A DNA stretch of 64,000 bases from Rhodoluna sp. (GCA_024641985.1 JAHEBZ010000002.1:62001-126000), one strand, 5' to 3'. Positions 19,501 to 26,484 are shown, counted from the stretch's first letter. Program-made: numbers and translations. The notes: generated from the letters alone by a model not told the origin.

Positions 19501-20316
19501 GAAAGCAAGCATGGTTCGAATGTGGTTCGGGCATTTCCGGCGTTGGTGGTTGGCAAACCGACCGATGGCGTGGCCATTCGAATTTTCTCGACCGAATCTG
19601 AGCAGGCCAAGCATCATGTTGGCGGCGTTGTGGCTTTGGTGCGAGCGGCAATAGCGAGCCCTGCAAAATATGTTGAATCGCATCTTTCGCAAACAGAAAA
19701 GTTGGCGATTTCGGGGTTGCCATACTCGTCATTCAACGCATTCATCGATGACGTTATTGATGCCGTGGCCGAAGCCGAATTGCGCAGAATTGAGCCCCAC
19801 GGCCTGATTTTTAGCCGAGGTGATTTCGACAAAGTGCGCGATGCCGTTTCGGCAATCATCGTTGAGCAGGCATTCGCAATTTGCGCTCTGGTGACAAAAA
19901 TTTCTATTGCCGCCCGTGAGGCCAGCAAGGCAATCTCATCGGTCAATGGCTTCGATTTCTTGTCGGTGCTGGCAAGCGAAAAAACCCATATTTCCGAAAT
20001 TATGCAACCAAAGTTTGTTAGCCAAGTTGGGGTTGCGCGCCTTGGCCGCGTGGTCATTTATCTGCAGGCCATCAAGCTTCGCATCGAAAAAATGGTTGAA
20101 AACCCGAACCGCGATCGCCTAGCCGCTCAAGAGTTTGATCAGGCGCTTGGCCTGTATGTCTTTGCCGGCGGAACCCTGCCCCTGCCTTCGACTGCGCCCG
20201 AAAAGCTCATCGCTGCCAGATGGTTGCTCGAAGAGCTGAGGGTTAGCCTATTTGCCCAGTCGCTCGGCACCGCCGAATCGGTTTCGGTCCAGCGCATCAA
20301 AAAGGCTCTCAGCTAG
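16504..20316 (+). CDS. hrpA: ATP-dependent RNA helicase HrpA
   Basis: DEAH-box RNA helicase of 1270 residues, near the 1300 of E. coli HrpA, with roles in mRNA processing and ribosome rescue. Walker A GATGSGKTT includes Lys41, the DEAH box is residues 129-132, SAT is near 160, and the motif VI QRAGRSGR is near 345-352; HA2/OB and a long C-terminal region follow. A candidate upstream hairpin is absent; it starts 35 nt after the GH2 gene and may be read with it. Its last 26 coding bases recur about 1 kb downstream, on the far side of the nucleoside hydrolase gene (see repeat entries). Confidence 0.95.
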   Translation: MDDLQITYPADLPVSARRQEILEAIGNNQVVIIAGATGSGKTTQIPKMCLELGRKSIAHTQPRRIAARAVAERIAEELKVELGSLVGYQVRFTDKVSAETKVKVMTDGILLNAMQRHRNLEQYDTIIIDEAHERSLNIDFLLGYLKQLLPKRPDLKVIVTSATIDPESFSRHFGGAPIIEVSGRTYPIEVRYRPTAREVNDDSDPDEETTASDYIDGIIKGLKELEAEAEGDTLVFLSGESEIRDAQEAIEGGIANLTLKKGTEVLPLYGRLSAEEQHRVFQPSKMVGLRRRVILATNVAETSLTIPNIKYVIDAGTARISRYSPKAKVQRLPIEAISQASANQRAGRSGRTSPGVVIRLYAEEDFEARPAFTDPEILRTNLASVILQSANLGLGDITEFPFIQPPDARGVKDGLGLLAELGAVQDAKGKNVRLTAIGKSLARLPIEPRFARMLLEAKQHDLVREVMIIVAGLTIQDPRERPLAKRPQAELSHARFADPTSDFLSLLNLWNYIEEQQQKLSSSAFRRLCKKEFLNYLRVREWQDLIRQLRSVAKPLGIVGGNPKIDPDGIHKALLSGLLSQIGLRQLAEKKVADLAKNKDAAKPKGAGEYLGSNGKKFVIFPGSTLAKKGPAALMSAELVETSRLFARMNAAIDPAWAEKLAGDLCKRSYSEPHWEKSQGSVVAYERVMLFGVPIVVSRRMQYSRIDAELCRELFVRHALVQGEWDAKLPFDRANRTLMKQLEAEANRSRKPQHSPDEDDAYRFYLSKIPAEVLSTRTFEGWWKRAKVETPQLLTMTREDLLGQQIAAPDEHEHPTEWLHNGQRLKLRYRFDPAAIDDGVSVDLPLPILASINADEFEWLVPGMRLELITELIRSLPKAIRKNVVPAADWAAKALAVMPAEPNGNIRVSLAKILQQLSGTKITANDFDLSKLPSSLKMTYRPMDAAGRPLGLGTDLIALQAKLAESGRGAVAQVVEKVNSPIERDGLTAWDFDSLERSIESKHGSNVVRAFPALVVGKPTDGVAIRIFSTESEQAKHHVGGVVALVRAAIASPAKYVESHLSQTEKLAISGLPYSSFNAFIDDVIDAVAEAELRRIEPHGLIFSRGDFDKVRDAVSAIIVEQAFAICALVTKISIAAREASKAISSVNGFDFLSVLASEKTHISEIMQPKFVSQVGVARLGRVVIYLQAIKLRIEKMVENPNRDRLAAQEFDQALGLYVFAGGTLPLPSTAPEKLIAARWLLEELRVSLFAQSLGTAESVSVQRIKKALS

Positions 20317-20320
20317 GCCA
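20286..20320. repeat. Direct repeat, left copy (hrpA 3' end)
   Basis: Covers the last codons and stop of hrpA. 33 of 35 positions match 21338-21372, including a 26-bp perfect core (20290-20315). The two copies bracket the nucleoside hydrolase gene. Confidence 0.9.
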
Positions 20321-20354
20321 TACAAAGGCAATAGGTGGCATCGGGTGCCCGTAA

Positions 20355-20384
20355 TTGCGGGAACTTCGTCATGAAACCTACACT
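20355..20384 (+). promoter_or_regulatory. Leaderless promoter of the nucleoside hydrolase gene
   Basis: TTGCGG (20355-20360), 18 bp, TACACT (20379-20384), then 7 nt to the ATG at 20392. It lies inside the bracketed segment, so the gene carries its own promoter. Confidence 0.6.
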
Positions 20385-20391
20385 TGTGCGC

Positions 20392-21321
20392 ATGAGTCAA
20401 TTTCGTTACGAAGCAAAGCCAAAAGTGCGAATCATTTCTGACAATGACTTCGCGGGTGATCCCGACGGCTTGGTGCAGCTCGCACATCTGCTGCTCACCA
20501 AGACCGCAGATGTAAAAGCTGTGATTGGTAGCCACATTCGACAGGATGTGCCCTGGCCAGTTTCAAAGACACCGTCAACCGACGCAGCCATTCTCGCCAA
20601 ACGTGTTGCAGAATATTGCGGATACCAGGGTCCAGTTTTAGCTGGCGCCGAAACTGAAATGACTCAAGCGAATATGCCGGCAGAGTCGCCAGCCGTTGAG
20701 TTCATAATCCGAGAGGCTATGGCTGAATCCAGCGGCTTACCCTTGTATGTTTTGTGCGGCGGCGCACTCACTACCATCGCAAGTGCTTATCTAAAAGAGC
20801 CTCGCATCGCCGAAAGACTGACGCTGGTGGTAATAGGTGGTCAAGGTTACGACGAGCCGGATGATTCCGAGCCAGAGTTTAATTTCACCGCTGACGTTTT
20901 TGCCACCCAAATCATCTTCAACCAGAGCAATATAAAGGTAATTCAGGTGCCGCGCTCGACTTATGCAAAAACGATGTGCTCGAAGGTCGAGCTAATCAAC
21001 CGCATGGCCAACGTTAATGCGCTCGGTGCGTTCATCTGGTCGCAGTATGAAGAGCTCGACAAGTTCGCCGCGAGCATCATGCTCAATTTCGGCGAAATCT
21101 ATATTCTCGGCGATAGCCCGCTCGTCATAATTAGTTGCTTTGGAAGTCCACTCGGAGCATCAGAGTCGTCTAGCAGCCATGTTCGTCAGTCGTTTGCAAT
21201 CAATGCCCAAGGTGGCTATGACCGGTCCAAAACCGGGCGCGAGATTCAGGTGTTTGACAACATCGACAACCGGCTAATGATGGAAGATTTCTTCCAGAAG
21301 GTCGCGATGCTGTCCAAATAA
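20392..21321 (+). CDS. Nucleoside hydrolase-like protein
   Basis: Protein of 309 residues of the inosine/uridine-preferring nucleoside hydrolase superfamily, which removes the base from ribonucleosides. The N-terminal calcium-site motif appears as DNDFAGDPD (residues 17-25) in place of the classical DTDPGxDD; the later catalytic HDPxA is not evident, GDSPLVII standing near that position. It is therefore a divergent member and its substrate is unknown. The start is set by a -10 box 7 nt upstream; upstream in-frame starts at 20335 or 20371 have no support. The gene sits between two copies of the hrpA 3' end and looks inserted. Confidence 0.72.
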   Translation: MSQFRYEAKPKVRIISDNDFAGDPDGLVQLAHLLLTKTADVKAVIGSHIRQDVPWPVSKTPSTDAAILAKRVAEYCGYQGPVLAGAETEMTQANMPAESPAVEFIIREAMAESSGLPLYVLCGGALTTIASAYLKEPRIAERLTLVVIGGQGYDEPDDSEPEFNFTADVFATQIIFNQSNIKVIQVPRSTYAKTMCSKVELINRMANVNALGAFIWSQYEELDKFAASIMLNFGEIYILGDSPLVIISCFGSPLGASESSSSHVRQSFAINAQGGYDRSKTGREIQVFDNIDNRLMMEDFFQKVAMLSK

Positions 21322-21337
21322 GGTTGAATCAGAAATA

Positions 21338-21372
21338 GGTGCAGCGCATCAAAAAGGCTCTCAGCTAAGCCA
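21338..21372. repeat. Direct repeat, right copy (hrpA 3' end duplicate)
   Basis: 33 of 35 positions match 20286-20320. It is non-coding here, although it would encode the same C-terminal residues and stop as hrpA. It runs straight into the terminator hairpin, suggesting that this copy marks where hrpA originally ended. Confidence 0.9.
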
Positions 21373-21403
21373 AAACGGGCCGCACGCCAAGCGCACGACC
21401 CGT
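21372..21403 (-). terminator. Bidirectional terminator hairpin
   Basis: ACGGG/CCCGT arms extend to a 13-bp stem if G-U pairs are allowed. On the minus strand the stem ends in TTTT and lies just after the cyclase gene. On the plus strand it follows the duplicated hrpA end and probably once served hrpA. Confidence 0.75.
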
Positions 21404-21421
21404 CTCTTCTCTAGCTAGGTA

Positions 21422-22189
21422 TTAGTCTTCGAAAATTGCCACTGCACGGGTCCAGCCGGCAGATGCCGCGCGAACCTTGGTAGGGAAGCAGGCAACGGTG
21501 AACCCGGTTGCCGGAATTGACTCGAGGTTGTGAAGCTTCTCGATCTGGCAGTAGGCAACGCGGCGGCCGGCCTTGTGGCCATCCCAGACCAGCGATGCAT
21601 CGCCGGTTTCTTCGAAAAGCTTGCGTGCGATTGAAACCGGAAGATCCCAGCCCCAGGCGTCAGTGCCAACTACTCGAATGCCCTTGTCGGTGAGCCACAT
21701 GGTGACTTCTTCGCCGAAGCCAATGCCGGTGTCGATGAAATCTTCGCGGCCGTAGGCCGAAGATGCAATTGTGTGGAACAAACAGATGTCGAACGGCTTC
21801 AACTCGTAGTTCATCTTGGCCAACGCCTCTTCGATGTGATGAGGCAGCACGATGGTGCCGTTTGGCAGGTGGGTTAGGTCGATCTTTACGCCAGGGCGAA
21901 AGAACCAGTCGAGTGGAACCTCGTCGATTGTCCAGGCCTTCTCGCCATTGTTTTGAGTTGGGTGGTAGTGCCAAGGCGCATCGATGTGAGTGCCAGAGTG
22001 GGTAGTGATGGTAACCGTTTCAGCGGCAAGGCCTTCGCCATCGGGCAGTTGGTCAGCCGTGATGCCATACATGTTGTACATGTCTTTGAGGCCCTCTTGG
22101 TGGGTCTTGTATTCGATCTTCGGGCGCAAGAACGGAGGGTCTAGTGGGGTCTCGTTGTCGAGGTGAACTGATAGGTCTACAAATCTCAT
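21422..22189 (-). CDS. Cyclase family (kynurenine formamidase-like) metal-dependent hydrolase
   Basis: Cytoplasmic metal hydrolase of 255 residues in the cyclase/kynurenine formamidase-like superfamily. The metal-binding signature HSGTHIDAPWH is at about residues 64-74; a further His-rich segment LPHHIEEAL is near 115. Members hydrolyze cyclic amides, esters or N-formylkynurenine; nothing here narrows the substrate. There are no tryptophan-degradation neighbours. Start set by TAAACT 6 nt before the ATG (leaderless). Closed by the hairpin at 21372-21403. Confidence 0.82.
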   Translation of the reverse strand: MRFVDLSVHLDNETPLDPPFLRPKIEYKTHQEGLKDMYNMYGITADQLPDGEGLAAETVTITTHSGTHIDAPWHYHPTQNNGEKAWTIDEVPLDWFFRPGVKIDLTHLPNGTIVLPHHIEEALAKMNYELKPFDICLFHTIASSAYGREDFIDTGIGFGEEVTMWLTDKGIRVVGTDAWGWDLPVSIARKLFEETGDASLVWDGHKAGRRVAYCQIEKLHNLESIPATGFTVACFPTKVRAASAGWTRAVAIFED

Positions 22190-22195
22190 GTGGCG

Positions 22196-22201
22196 AGTTT
22201 A
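22196..22201 (-). promoter_or_regulatory. -10 box of leaderless promoter for the cyclase gene
   Basis: On the minus strand TAAACT, 6 nt, ATG at 22189. Confidence 0.6.
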
Positions 22202-22269
22202 TGACCGCTGGTTCGATTGGCGACCATCGCTTGCAAGATGAGTGGTATCTAGCCGCTTATGGTCGCAAA

Positions 22270-22686
22270 TTAGCTGATGGCCTGCTTCAGCAAAGCTTCG
22301 ATCTGTTTCTCAACCTTTGCGCTCCAGCCGGTCAAAGCAAACGATGTCGGCCACATCAGATCATCGTCTAGGTTCGCACTGTCTTGAAAACCAAGCGTTG
22401 AATAGCGGGCCTTAAATTTGCCCGAATCTTGAAAGAAAATCACAGTCTTGCCGTCGGCATCGCAGTATGCCTGCATGCCATACCAGGTCTTGGCTTGCAA
22501 GCCCGGCGCCACCTTTTTGACGAGTTGGTGAACCTTCTCGCCGAGCGCTCTATCGGCTGGCGCCATCGCAGCGATTTTGTCGACTACTTCTTGTTCAAGC
22601 TGCTCGGGGCTCATCTTTTTGCGAGCCTTGGCGCGCTCGGCCATGGTTTCTTTAAGGGCTTGCTTTTCTGCGTCTGACATTGCCAT
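22270..22686 (-). CDS. DUF1801/YdhG-like protein
   Basis: Protein of 138 residues. An N-terminal helical stretch with many charged residues (1-60, including KARKKMSPEQLEQEV) precedes a DUF1801-like fold marked by WYGMQAY and VIFFQDSGKFKARYSTLGF. The family has no firm biochemical role; similar proteins are often annotated as YdhG-like. The start at 22686 is supported by GGGAG 5 nt upstream; the longer open frame to 22926 runs antisense through the neighbouring gene and is rejected. Divergent from the HNH-like gene, 46 nt apart. Confidence 0.72.
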   Translation of the reverse strand: MAMSDAEKQALKETMAERAKARKKMSPEQLEQEVVDKIAAMAPADRALGEKVHQLVKKVAPGLQAKTWYGMQAYCDADGKTVIFFQDSGKFKARYSTLGFQDSANLDDDLMWPTSFALTGWSAKVEKQIEALLKQAIS

Positions 22687-22720
22687 TTTTACTCCCAAAG
22701 ATGCGAACTTGCTAATAGCG

Positions 22721-22726
22721 TAATCT
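22721..22726 (+). promoter_or_regulatory. -10 box of leaderless promoter for the HNH-like gene
   Basis: TAATCT, 6 nt, ATG at 22733; no Shine-Dalgarno sequence. Confidence 0.6.
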
Positions 22727-22732
22727 GCTTTT

Positions 22733-23176
22733 ATGAGTGATTTGAATGATGTTGGCCAGCAAGATAACTGGCGTTGCTGGTTGTGCGATGCACCCGTAGA
22801 CCCAGATGCGTCGACGAATTCAGATTTGGGGCCAAGCATCGATAATTTTGCTGCGGCCAAAGGCAAAAAGGGTGCCCCCGCAATTGAGCGGCTGGCCCAC
22901 CGTGCTTGCAACACCATGAAGGGCAAAATCGCGCCAGTTGTGCCTTGGTCTCAAGATTTGTTTGTAGTCGATCCGTCGACTATTTTCGAGTCGGTTGAGC
23001 GCCTAAAGGCAAAGGGTGGCCGCGAGGTAGTTGCTCGGTGCCCGAGCCAGAGCGATGCCGATCAGGCAGCCGCGTGGCTGTTAGATCGGCTAAGCCGATT
23101 GGCGCCGGGAGTTGCTTTTGAGACCCAAATCAACCCCGGTGGTGGCCAATTCATGTTGGTGCTTCGCGCCGGCTAA
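22733..23176 (+). CDS. Small zinc-site HNH-like protein
   Basis: Protein of 147 residues. Residues 13-65 resemble an HNH domain: a CWLC knuckle, then SIDNF, and AHRACNTMKG, which places a His/Cys pair like the second half of the zinc site. The rest (90-147) is a separate alpha/beta segment of unknown role. HNH proteins of this kind are often nicking or restriction-like nucleases, but no phage or restriction genes are nearby, and a plain zinc-binding role is possible. Leaderless start. Confidence 0.6.
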   Translation: MSDLNDVGQQDNWRCWLCDAPVDPDASTNSDLGPSIDNFAAAKGKKGAPAIERLAHRACNTMKGKIAPVVPWSQDLFVVDPSTIFESVERLKAKGGREVVARCPSQSDADQAAAWLLDRLSRLAPGVAFETQINPGGGQFMLVLRAG

Positions 23177-23221
23177 TTCTGATTTAGTATTTCAATTGAA
23201 GCCAACCGAAAGAGGAATTCG

Positions 23222-24073
23222 ATGAAGAATGTAACCCTGAACAATGGCGTCGAAATGCCCATCCTTGGTTTCGGTGTATTTCAAATTCCCGAAGAGGCGG
23301 ATTGCATCGCAGCTGTTGAGGCAGCGCTTGAGGTGGGCTATCGGCACATCGACACCGCCGCATCATATAGAAATGAAGCGGCCGTTGGCCAAGCGATCAA
23401 AAACAGCGGAATTGCGCGCGATGAACTGTTTGTGACAACAAAGTTGTGGATCGATAGCGCGGGCGAAGCAGGTGCGCTGAAAGCCTTCGATAAGTCTTGT
23501 CAGAACCTTGGCCTTGACTACCTCGACCTTTACCTAATTCACCAGCCGTTCGGTGATGTTTATGGTTCATGGCGGTCTATGCAAAAACTAAACCGCGAAG
23601 GCCGCGCTCGCGCCATTGGCGTTTCAAACTTTTACCCCGACCGGTTGGTCGATCTCATCCTTCACAACGAAATCGTGCCAGCGGTGAACCAAATTGAAAC
23701 ACACCCATTTTTCTCTCGGGCCGATTACCAGCCGTTGATGCAACAGCACGGTGTGCAGATCGAATCTTGGGGCCCGTTTGCCGAAGGCAAAAACGACCTA
23801 TTCACCAACCCGGTTTTGCAAGCAATTGCAGCCAAGAATCAAAAGAGCGTGGCGCAAGTTGTGCTGCGTTCGCTTATTCAGCGTGACGTGGTTGTGATTC
23901 CTAAATCGGTGCACCGCCAGCGCATGGCCGAAAACTTTGATGTTTTCGGTTTCGAGCTTGATGCCGATGATATGCAAGCAATCGCCGCTCTCGACACGGG
24001 CGCTAGCCTATTTTTTGACCACCGCACCGCAGATGTAGCCAGCGGTCTAGGCTCTTACCGAATCGAACACTAA
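23222..24073 (+). CDS. Aldo/keto reductase
   Basis: NADPH-dependent carbonyl reductase of the AKR superfamily, 283 residues, TIM-barrel. The catalytic tetrad region is visible: [14 protein letters not shown] (Asp and Tyr), VTTKLWI (Lys) and LIHQPFG (His). The cofactor-binding end has [15 protein letters not shown], as expected for NADPH. AGAGGA lies 5 nt upstream of the ATG. Closest in style to 2,5-diketo-gluconate reductase-like AKR5 enzymes; the natural substrate is unknown. Convergent with the VOC gene. Confidence 0.92.
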   Translation: MKNVTLNNGVEMPILGFGVFQIPEEADCIAAVEAALEVGYRHIDTAASYRNEAAVGQAIKNSGIARDELFVTTKLWIDSAGEAGALKAFDKSCQNLGLDYLDLYLIHQPFGDVYGSWRSMQKLNREGRARAIGVSNFYPDRLVDLILHNEIVPAVNQIETHPFFSRADYQPLMQQHGVQIESWGPFAEGKNDLFTNPVLQAIAAKNQKSVAQVVLRSLIQRDVVVIPKSVHRQRMAENFDVFGFELDADDMQAIAALDTGASLFFDHRTADVASGLGSYRIEH

Positions 24074-24088
24074 GGTCGCCAGTAAGAA

Positions 24089-24490
24089 TTAACCGTCGAT
24101 GTGCTCTGGGTTCATCCAGAACAGATCCCAAAGGTGCCCGTCAAGATCTTCGAAGCCCCAGCTGAACATAAAGCCCAAATCGGTCGGGTCGCTCACCTTG
24201 CGAGCGCCGAGAGCGAATGCCTTCTCTGAGAGAGAACGCACTTCATCCTGAGATTCGCAGGCAAAAGCAAAGATTGCCTCGGTTGATGTCGTAGGCGCAA
24301 GTGGCTTGTCTATAAAGCTCAAAAACTTGGCGTGCTCTAGCAGCATCACATAGATGGTGTCGCTCACGATCATGCACGTCGAGGTTTCGTCGGTGAATTG
24401 AGCGTTGAATTTGAACCCTAGCCCGGTAAAAAAATCTACCGATGTCTTCAGATTGGCTACCGGCAGGTTGACGAAAATTGAGCTAAGCAT
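24089..24490 (-). CDS. VOC-family (glyoxalase/bleomycin-resistance fold) protein
   Basis: Protein of 133 residues with the vicinal-oxygen-chelate fold in two beta-alpha-beta3 modules. It starts MLSSIFVNLPVANL and ends with GFEDLDGHLWDLFW, the usual metal-ligand end of such lactoylglutathione-lyase relatives. Function not assignable. Start set by TAAACT 6 nt upstream (leaderless). Confidence 0.82.
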   Translation of the reverse strand: MLSSIFVNLPVANLKTSVDFFTGLGFKFNAQFTDETSTCMIVSDTIYVMLLEHAKFLSFIDKPLAPTTSTEAIFAFACESQDEVRSLSEKAFALGARKVSDPTDLGFMFSWGFEDLDGHLWDLFWMNPEHIDG

Positions 24491-24496
24491 TTCTTG

Positions 24497-24502
24497 AGTT
24501 TA
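24497..24502 (-). promoter_or_regulatory. -10 box of leaderless promoter for the VOC gene
   Basis: On the minus strand TAAACT, 6 nt, ATG at 24490. Confidence 0.6.
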
Positions 24503-24637
24503 GGTTCAGTTGTCACTTCAATCAAGGGACAAGATTCTCTGACTCTCAGGCAATTCTTTAGAGGTAAAATTGAATTGAAGTCTTGTAATTTTTATTTTTT
24601 TGCTTCACTCCACTCCGCATAGAAGAAAGTGAAGAAA

Positions 24638-24838
24638 ATGAACGAGGAAAAGAATCAAGAGAAACTCCAAGAAATGACTGATTGGGTCGAACTTCGGGAT
24701 TCTTGGACCAGAAAGCGCTTTGATTTTCAGGAGCGCTGGCACGGTTGGAGATCGCCTACAGGCCTCGGTATGGGTTTCTTTTTGCTGGCTGCAGGAGTTT
24801 TTCTCCTAAGTCTGGCTTGGACGAATCTCGTCAAATAG
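24638..24838 (+). CDS. Small single-helix membrane protein
   Basis: Unrecognised 66-residue protein (from the ATG at 24638; a GTG at 24629 is also in frame). The first 40 residues are charged with several Trp, and residues about 42-61 form one hydrophobic helix rich in Gly, Phe and Leu, so it is probably an inner-membrane protein with the N-terminus in the cytoplasm. The surrounding DNA is more A/T-rich than the neighbours. A strong terminator follows directly, which supports it being a real transcription unit. Confidence 0.6.
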   Translation: MNEEKNQEKLQEMTDWVELRDSWTRKRFDFQERWHGWRSPTGLGMGFFLLAAGVFLLSLAWTNLVK

Positions 24839-24840
24839 AC

Positions 24841-24871
24841 AAATGCCCCTGATGAAAATCAGGGGCATTTT
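24841..24871 (+). terminator. Rho-independent terminator
   Basis: Perfect 13-bp stem (AAATGCCCCTGAT and complement) with a 4-nt loop, ending in TTTT, directly after the small membrane protein. Confidence 0.88.
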
Positions 24872-24932
24872 CACTGTCTCATTAGTGAACACCCGACATT
24901 TTTAGGTGTCGGAGATTTTCTTCGCCTTGCGG
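24868..24932. repeat. Island-flanking direct repeat, left copy
   Basis: 63 of 65 positions match 27695-27759. It is followed by GCGGAGAAT and a GAAACCCAC segment that, read on the minus strand, resembles the T arm and acceptor end of the tRNA-Ser at 27808-27892. This looks like the displaced 3' end and trailer of that tRNA. Confidence 0.85.
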
Positions 24933-25437
24933 AGAATGGTTGAAACCCACTAACCCTGTTCTTCCCTCGTGGTTACTCGCTAGATGTAGTTAGCAATTAC
25001 TTTCTAAGCCATTAAGCGCGTTTCGTAGAAGAAGATTTCACGGTTGTTCGCCCTCAACCAACGCACAAACGCTCGCTCGACAGCCTTCGGTTTGCCCGAA
25101 CGCTACCTCGATGTATTCGCCACCTCGATACGACGCCCGAGCACGACCGCGATTGGTGATTTGTTTGACTACAGCCACTTGGCTCCCCTTCTATGAACGA
25201 GCGAGATGCTCGTTGGAACGTTATCGGCGTGTGGGGAGTTCGCCAAATACTTCTTGACTGGTGCGTGCGAGTTCGAGATTCATTCCACAATTCAAGCACC
25301 GACGAAGTTCGCCCTACCGGTAGATCCAAAATTCGACTCCTCGGCAGAAAAAGCGGCCCCATGTTTCCCCTGAAGATTCATCCGCCCGAGCTCAGTTCTG
25401 AGGAGCGCTCCGCGCTTCAGGTCTTTGTGCTTGTGGG
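24933..25437. other. Gene-poor left end of the tRNA-Ser island
   Basis: About 500 bp without a recognisable gene. It holds a decayed tRNA-Ser-like 3' fragment at its left edge, one small minus-strand ORF (25038-25178, listed separately) and a plus-strand ORF of 55 codons at 25206-25373 with no good ribosome-binding site. A perfect 7-bp hairpin AACGAGC/GCTCGTT is at about 25197-25215. Probably the remains of mobile DNA. Confidence 0.5.
25038..25178 (-). CDS. Possible small protein, 46 aa
   Basis: GTG-started frame of 46 codons preceded by AAGGGGAG at a spacing of 4 nt, the best ribosome-binding site in this gap. The product begins VVKQITNRGRARAS, has an alternating pattern (EYIEVAFGQ) typical of beta strands, and two cysteines near the C-terminus. 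No family recognised. It could be a real mini-gene or a fragment of a lost one; no promoter or terminator is obvious. Confidence 0.35.
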   Translation of the reverse strand: MAVVKQITNRGRARASYRGGEYIEVAFGQTEGCRASVCALVEGEQP

Positions 25438-26430
25438 CTAGTGGGTAATGACAACCTTGCCACGTTTTGAGCCTTGCGCAAGATAAGCAAGAGCTTCCAT
25501 TGTCTTATCGAATGGAAAGGTGCGATCAATCACTGGCCTCAAAGTTCCGAGCTCATATAATTTGGCAAGTTTGGCAAGTTGCTCGCCATCGGCGCGCATG
25601 AAAAAGAAACGGTATTCGACTCCAATTTTCTTAGCTTTGCTCCTGACGCTGGCGCTGAGAATCGACATCAGAGGTGCCAGATGCTTCTTTCCAAGCTGTG
25701 TCGCAAAATTTGCTTCTGGCGGGCCCACAACGCTCACGGCGAGACCGCCCGAACGTAAGCAGTTCAGAGATTTGTCTAGGTTCTTTCCGCCTACGGTGTC
25801 CACAACAAGGTCAAAATTCTGAAAGACTTTTTCAAAGTCATTCACCTTGTAATCAACGACTTCATCGGCACCCAGCTCGGTCACAAAATCGATATTCTTA
25901 GCGGAGGACGTGGTCGCAACGTAAGCGCCAAGGTGTTTCGCCAGCTGAATAAGGGTGGAGCCAAGCCCTCCAGCGCCGGCGTGAATCAAGACTTTGGCCC
26001 CAGGTTGTATCTTTGCTAGGTCAACCAGAATCTGCCAGGATGCTAGCGCCACTAGAGGCACCGAGGCGGCCTCCTGGAAACTCAAGTTCTTGGGCATCTT
26101 TGCGATGTCTGCTTGATCTATTGAGATTCTCTCGGCGAAGGCACCAATTCGAAGGTCGCGAGGTCTGGAGAAAACCGAGTCTCCTACCTCGACGTTTGTT
26201 ACCGCGGATCCAATTTGAAGCACCTTGCCGGCAACGTCGTGACCCAAGATGAGGGGGAAATTATGGGGCAAGAGTGCTTTGAATTCACCATCTTTGATCA
26301 TCTGGTCGAGAGGATTGAGCCCGGCTGCCTCAATGGCTATCAAGACGTCTTTTGGTCCGACAATGGGCTCAGCAACATCCTCGAGTTCTAAATTCTTTTG
26401 ACCATACTTACTCATTACAAATGCCTTCAT
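25438..26430 (-). CDS. NADP-dependent alcohol dehydrogenase/quinone oxidoreductase (MDR family)
   Basis: Medium-chain dehydrogenase/reductase of 330 residues, quinone-oxidoreductase branch. The GroES-like N-terminal domain (1-120) is followed by a Rossmann domain with AGAGGLGSTLIQLAK near residue 150; the zinc-ligand cysteines of classical alcohol dehydrogenases are absent. Such enzymes reduce quinones or reactive carbonyls with NADPH. It is divergent from an HxlR regulator with only 54 nt between them, the standard arrangement for a gene under HxlR control. Start set by a full promoter (TTGACA, 17 bp, TAGCCT) 6 nt upstream. Lies in the tRNA-Ser island. Confidence 0.9.
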   Translation of the reverse strand: MKAFVMSKYGQKNLELEDVAEPIVGPKDVLIAIEAAGLNPLDQMIKDGEFKALLPHNFPLILGHDVAGKVLQIGSAVTNVEVGDSVFSRPRDLRIGAFAERISIDQADIAKMPKNLSFQEAASVPLVALASWQILVDLAKIQPGAKVLIHAGAGGLGSTLIQLAKHLGAYVATTSSAKNIDFVTELGADEVVDYKVNDFEKVFQNFDLVVDTVGGKNLDKSLNCLRSGGLAVSVVGPPEANFATQLGKKHLAPLMSILSASVRSKAKKIGVEYRFFFMRADGEQLAKLAKLYELGTLRPVIDRTFPFDKTMEALAYLAQGSKRGKVVITH

Positions 26431-26436
26431 GTTGGA

Positions 26437-26465
26437 AGGCTAGGTGCTGAGTATAGAAATGTCAA
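26437..26465 (-). promoter_or_regulatory. Leaderless promoter of the oxidoreductase gene
   Basis: On the minus strand TTGACA (26465-26460), 17-bp spacer, TAGCCT (26442-26437), 6 nt, ATG at 26430. This is the best consensus promoter in the window. Confidence 0.75.
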
Positions 26466-26470
26466 CTCAG
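26447..26470. promoter_or_regulatory. Putative HxlR operator
   Basis: Inverted repeat CTGAGT / ACTCAG with a 12-nt centre. It covers the -35 box and spacer of the oxidoreductase promoter and lies next to the -10 of the regulator gene, so one bound dimer could control both. Confidence 0.5.
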
Positions 26471-26471
26471 G

Positions 26472-26477
26472 TATATT
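26472..26477 (+). promoter_or_regulatory. -10 box of leaderless promoter for the HxlR gene
   Basis: TATATT, 7 nt, ATG at 26485. Confidence 0.6.
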
Positions 26478-26484
26478 GGTGTAA

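Noticed and set aside
22687-22926. Longer N-terminus for the DUF1801-like protein
   Set aside because: Would run antisense through the HNH-like gene; the ATG at 22686 has GGGAG at the right spacing.
25206-25373. Plus-strand 55-codon ORF in the island edge
   Set aside because: Composition is plausible but there is no ribosome-binding site, promoter or recognisable similarity, so it is not listed as a gene.
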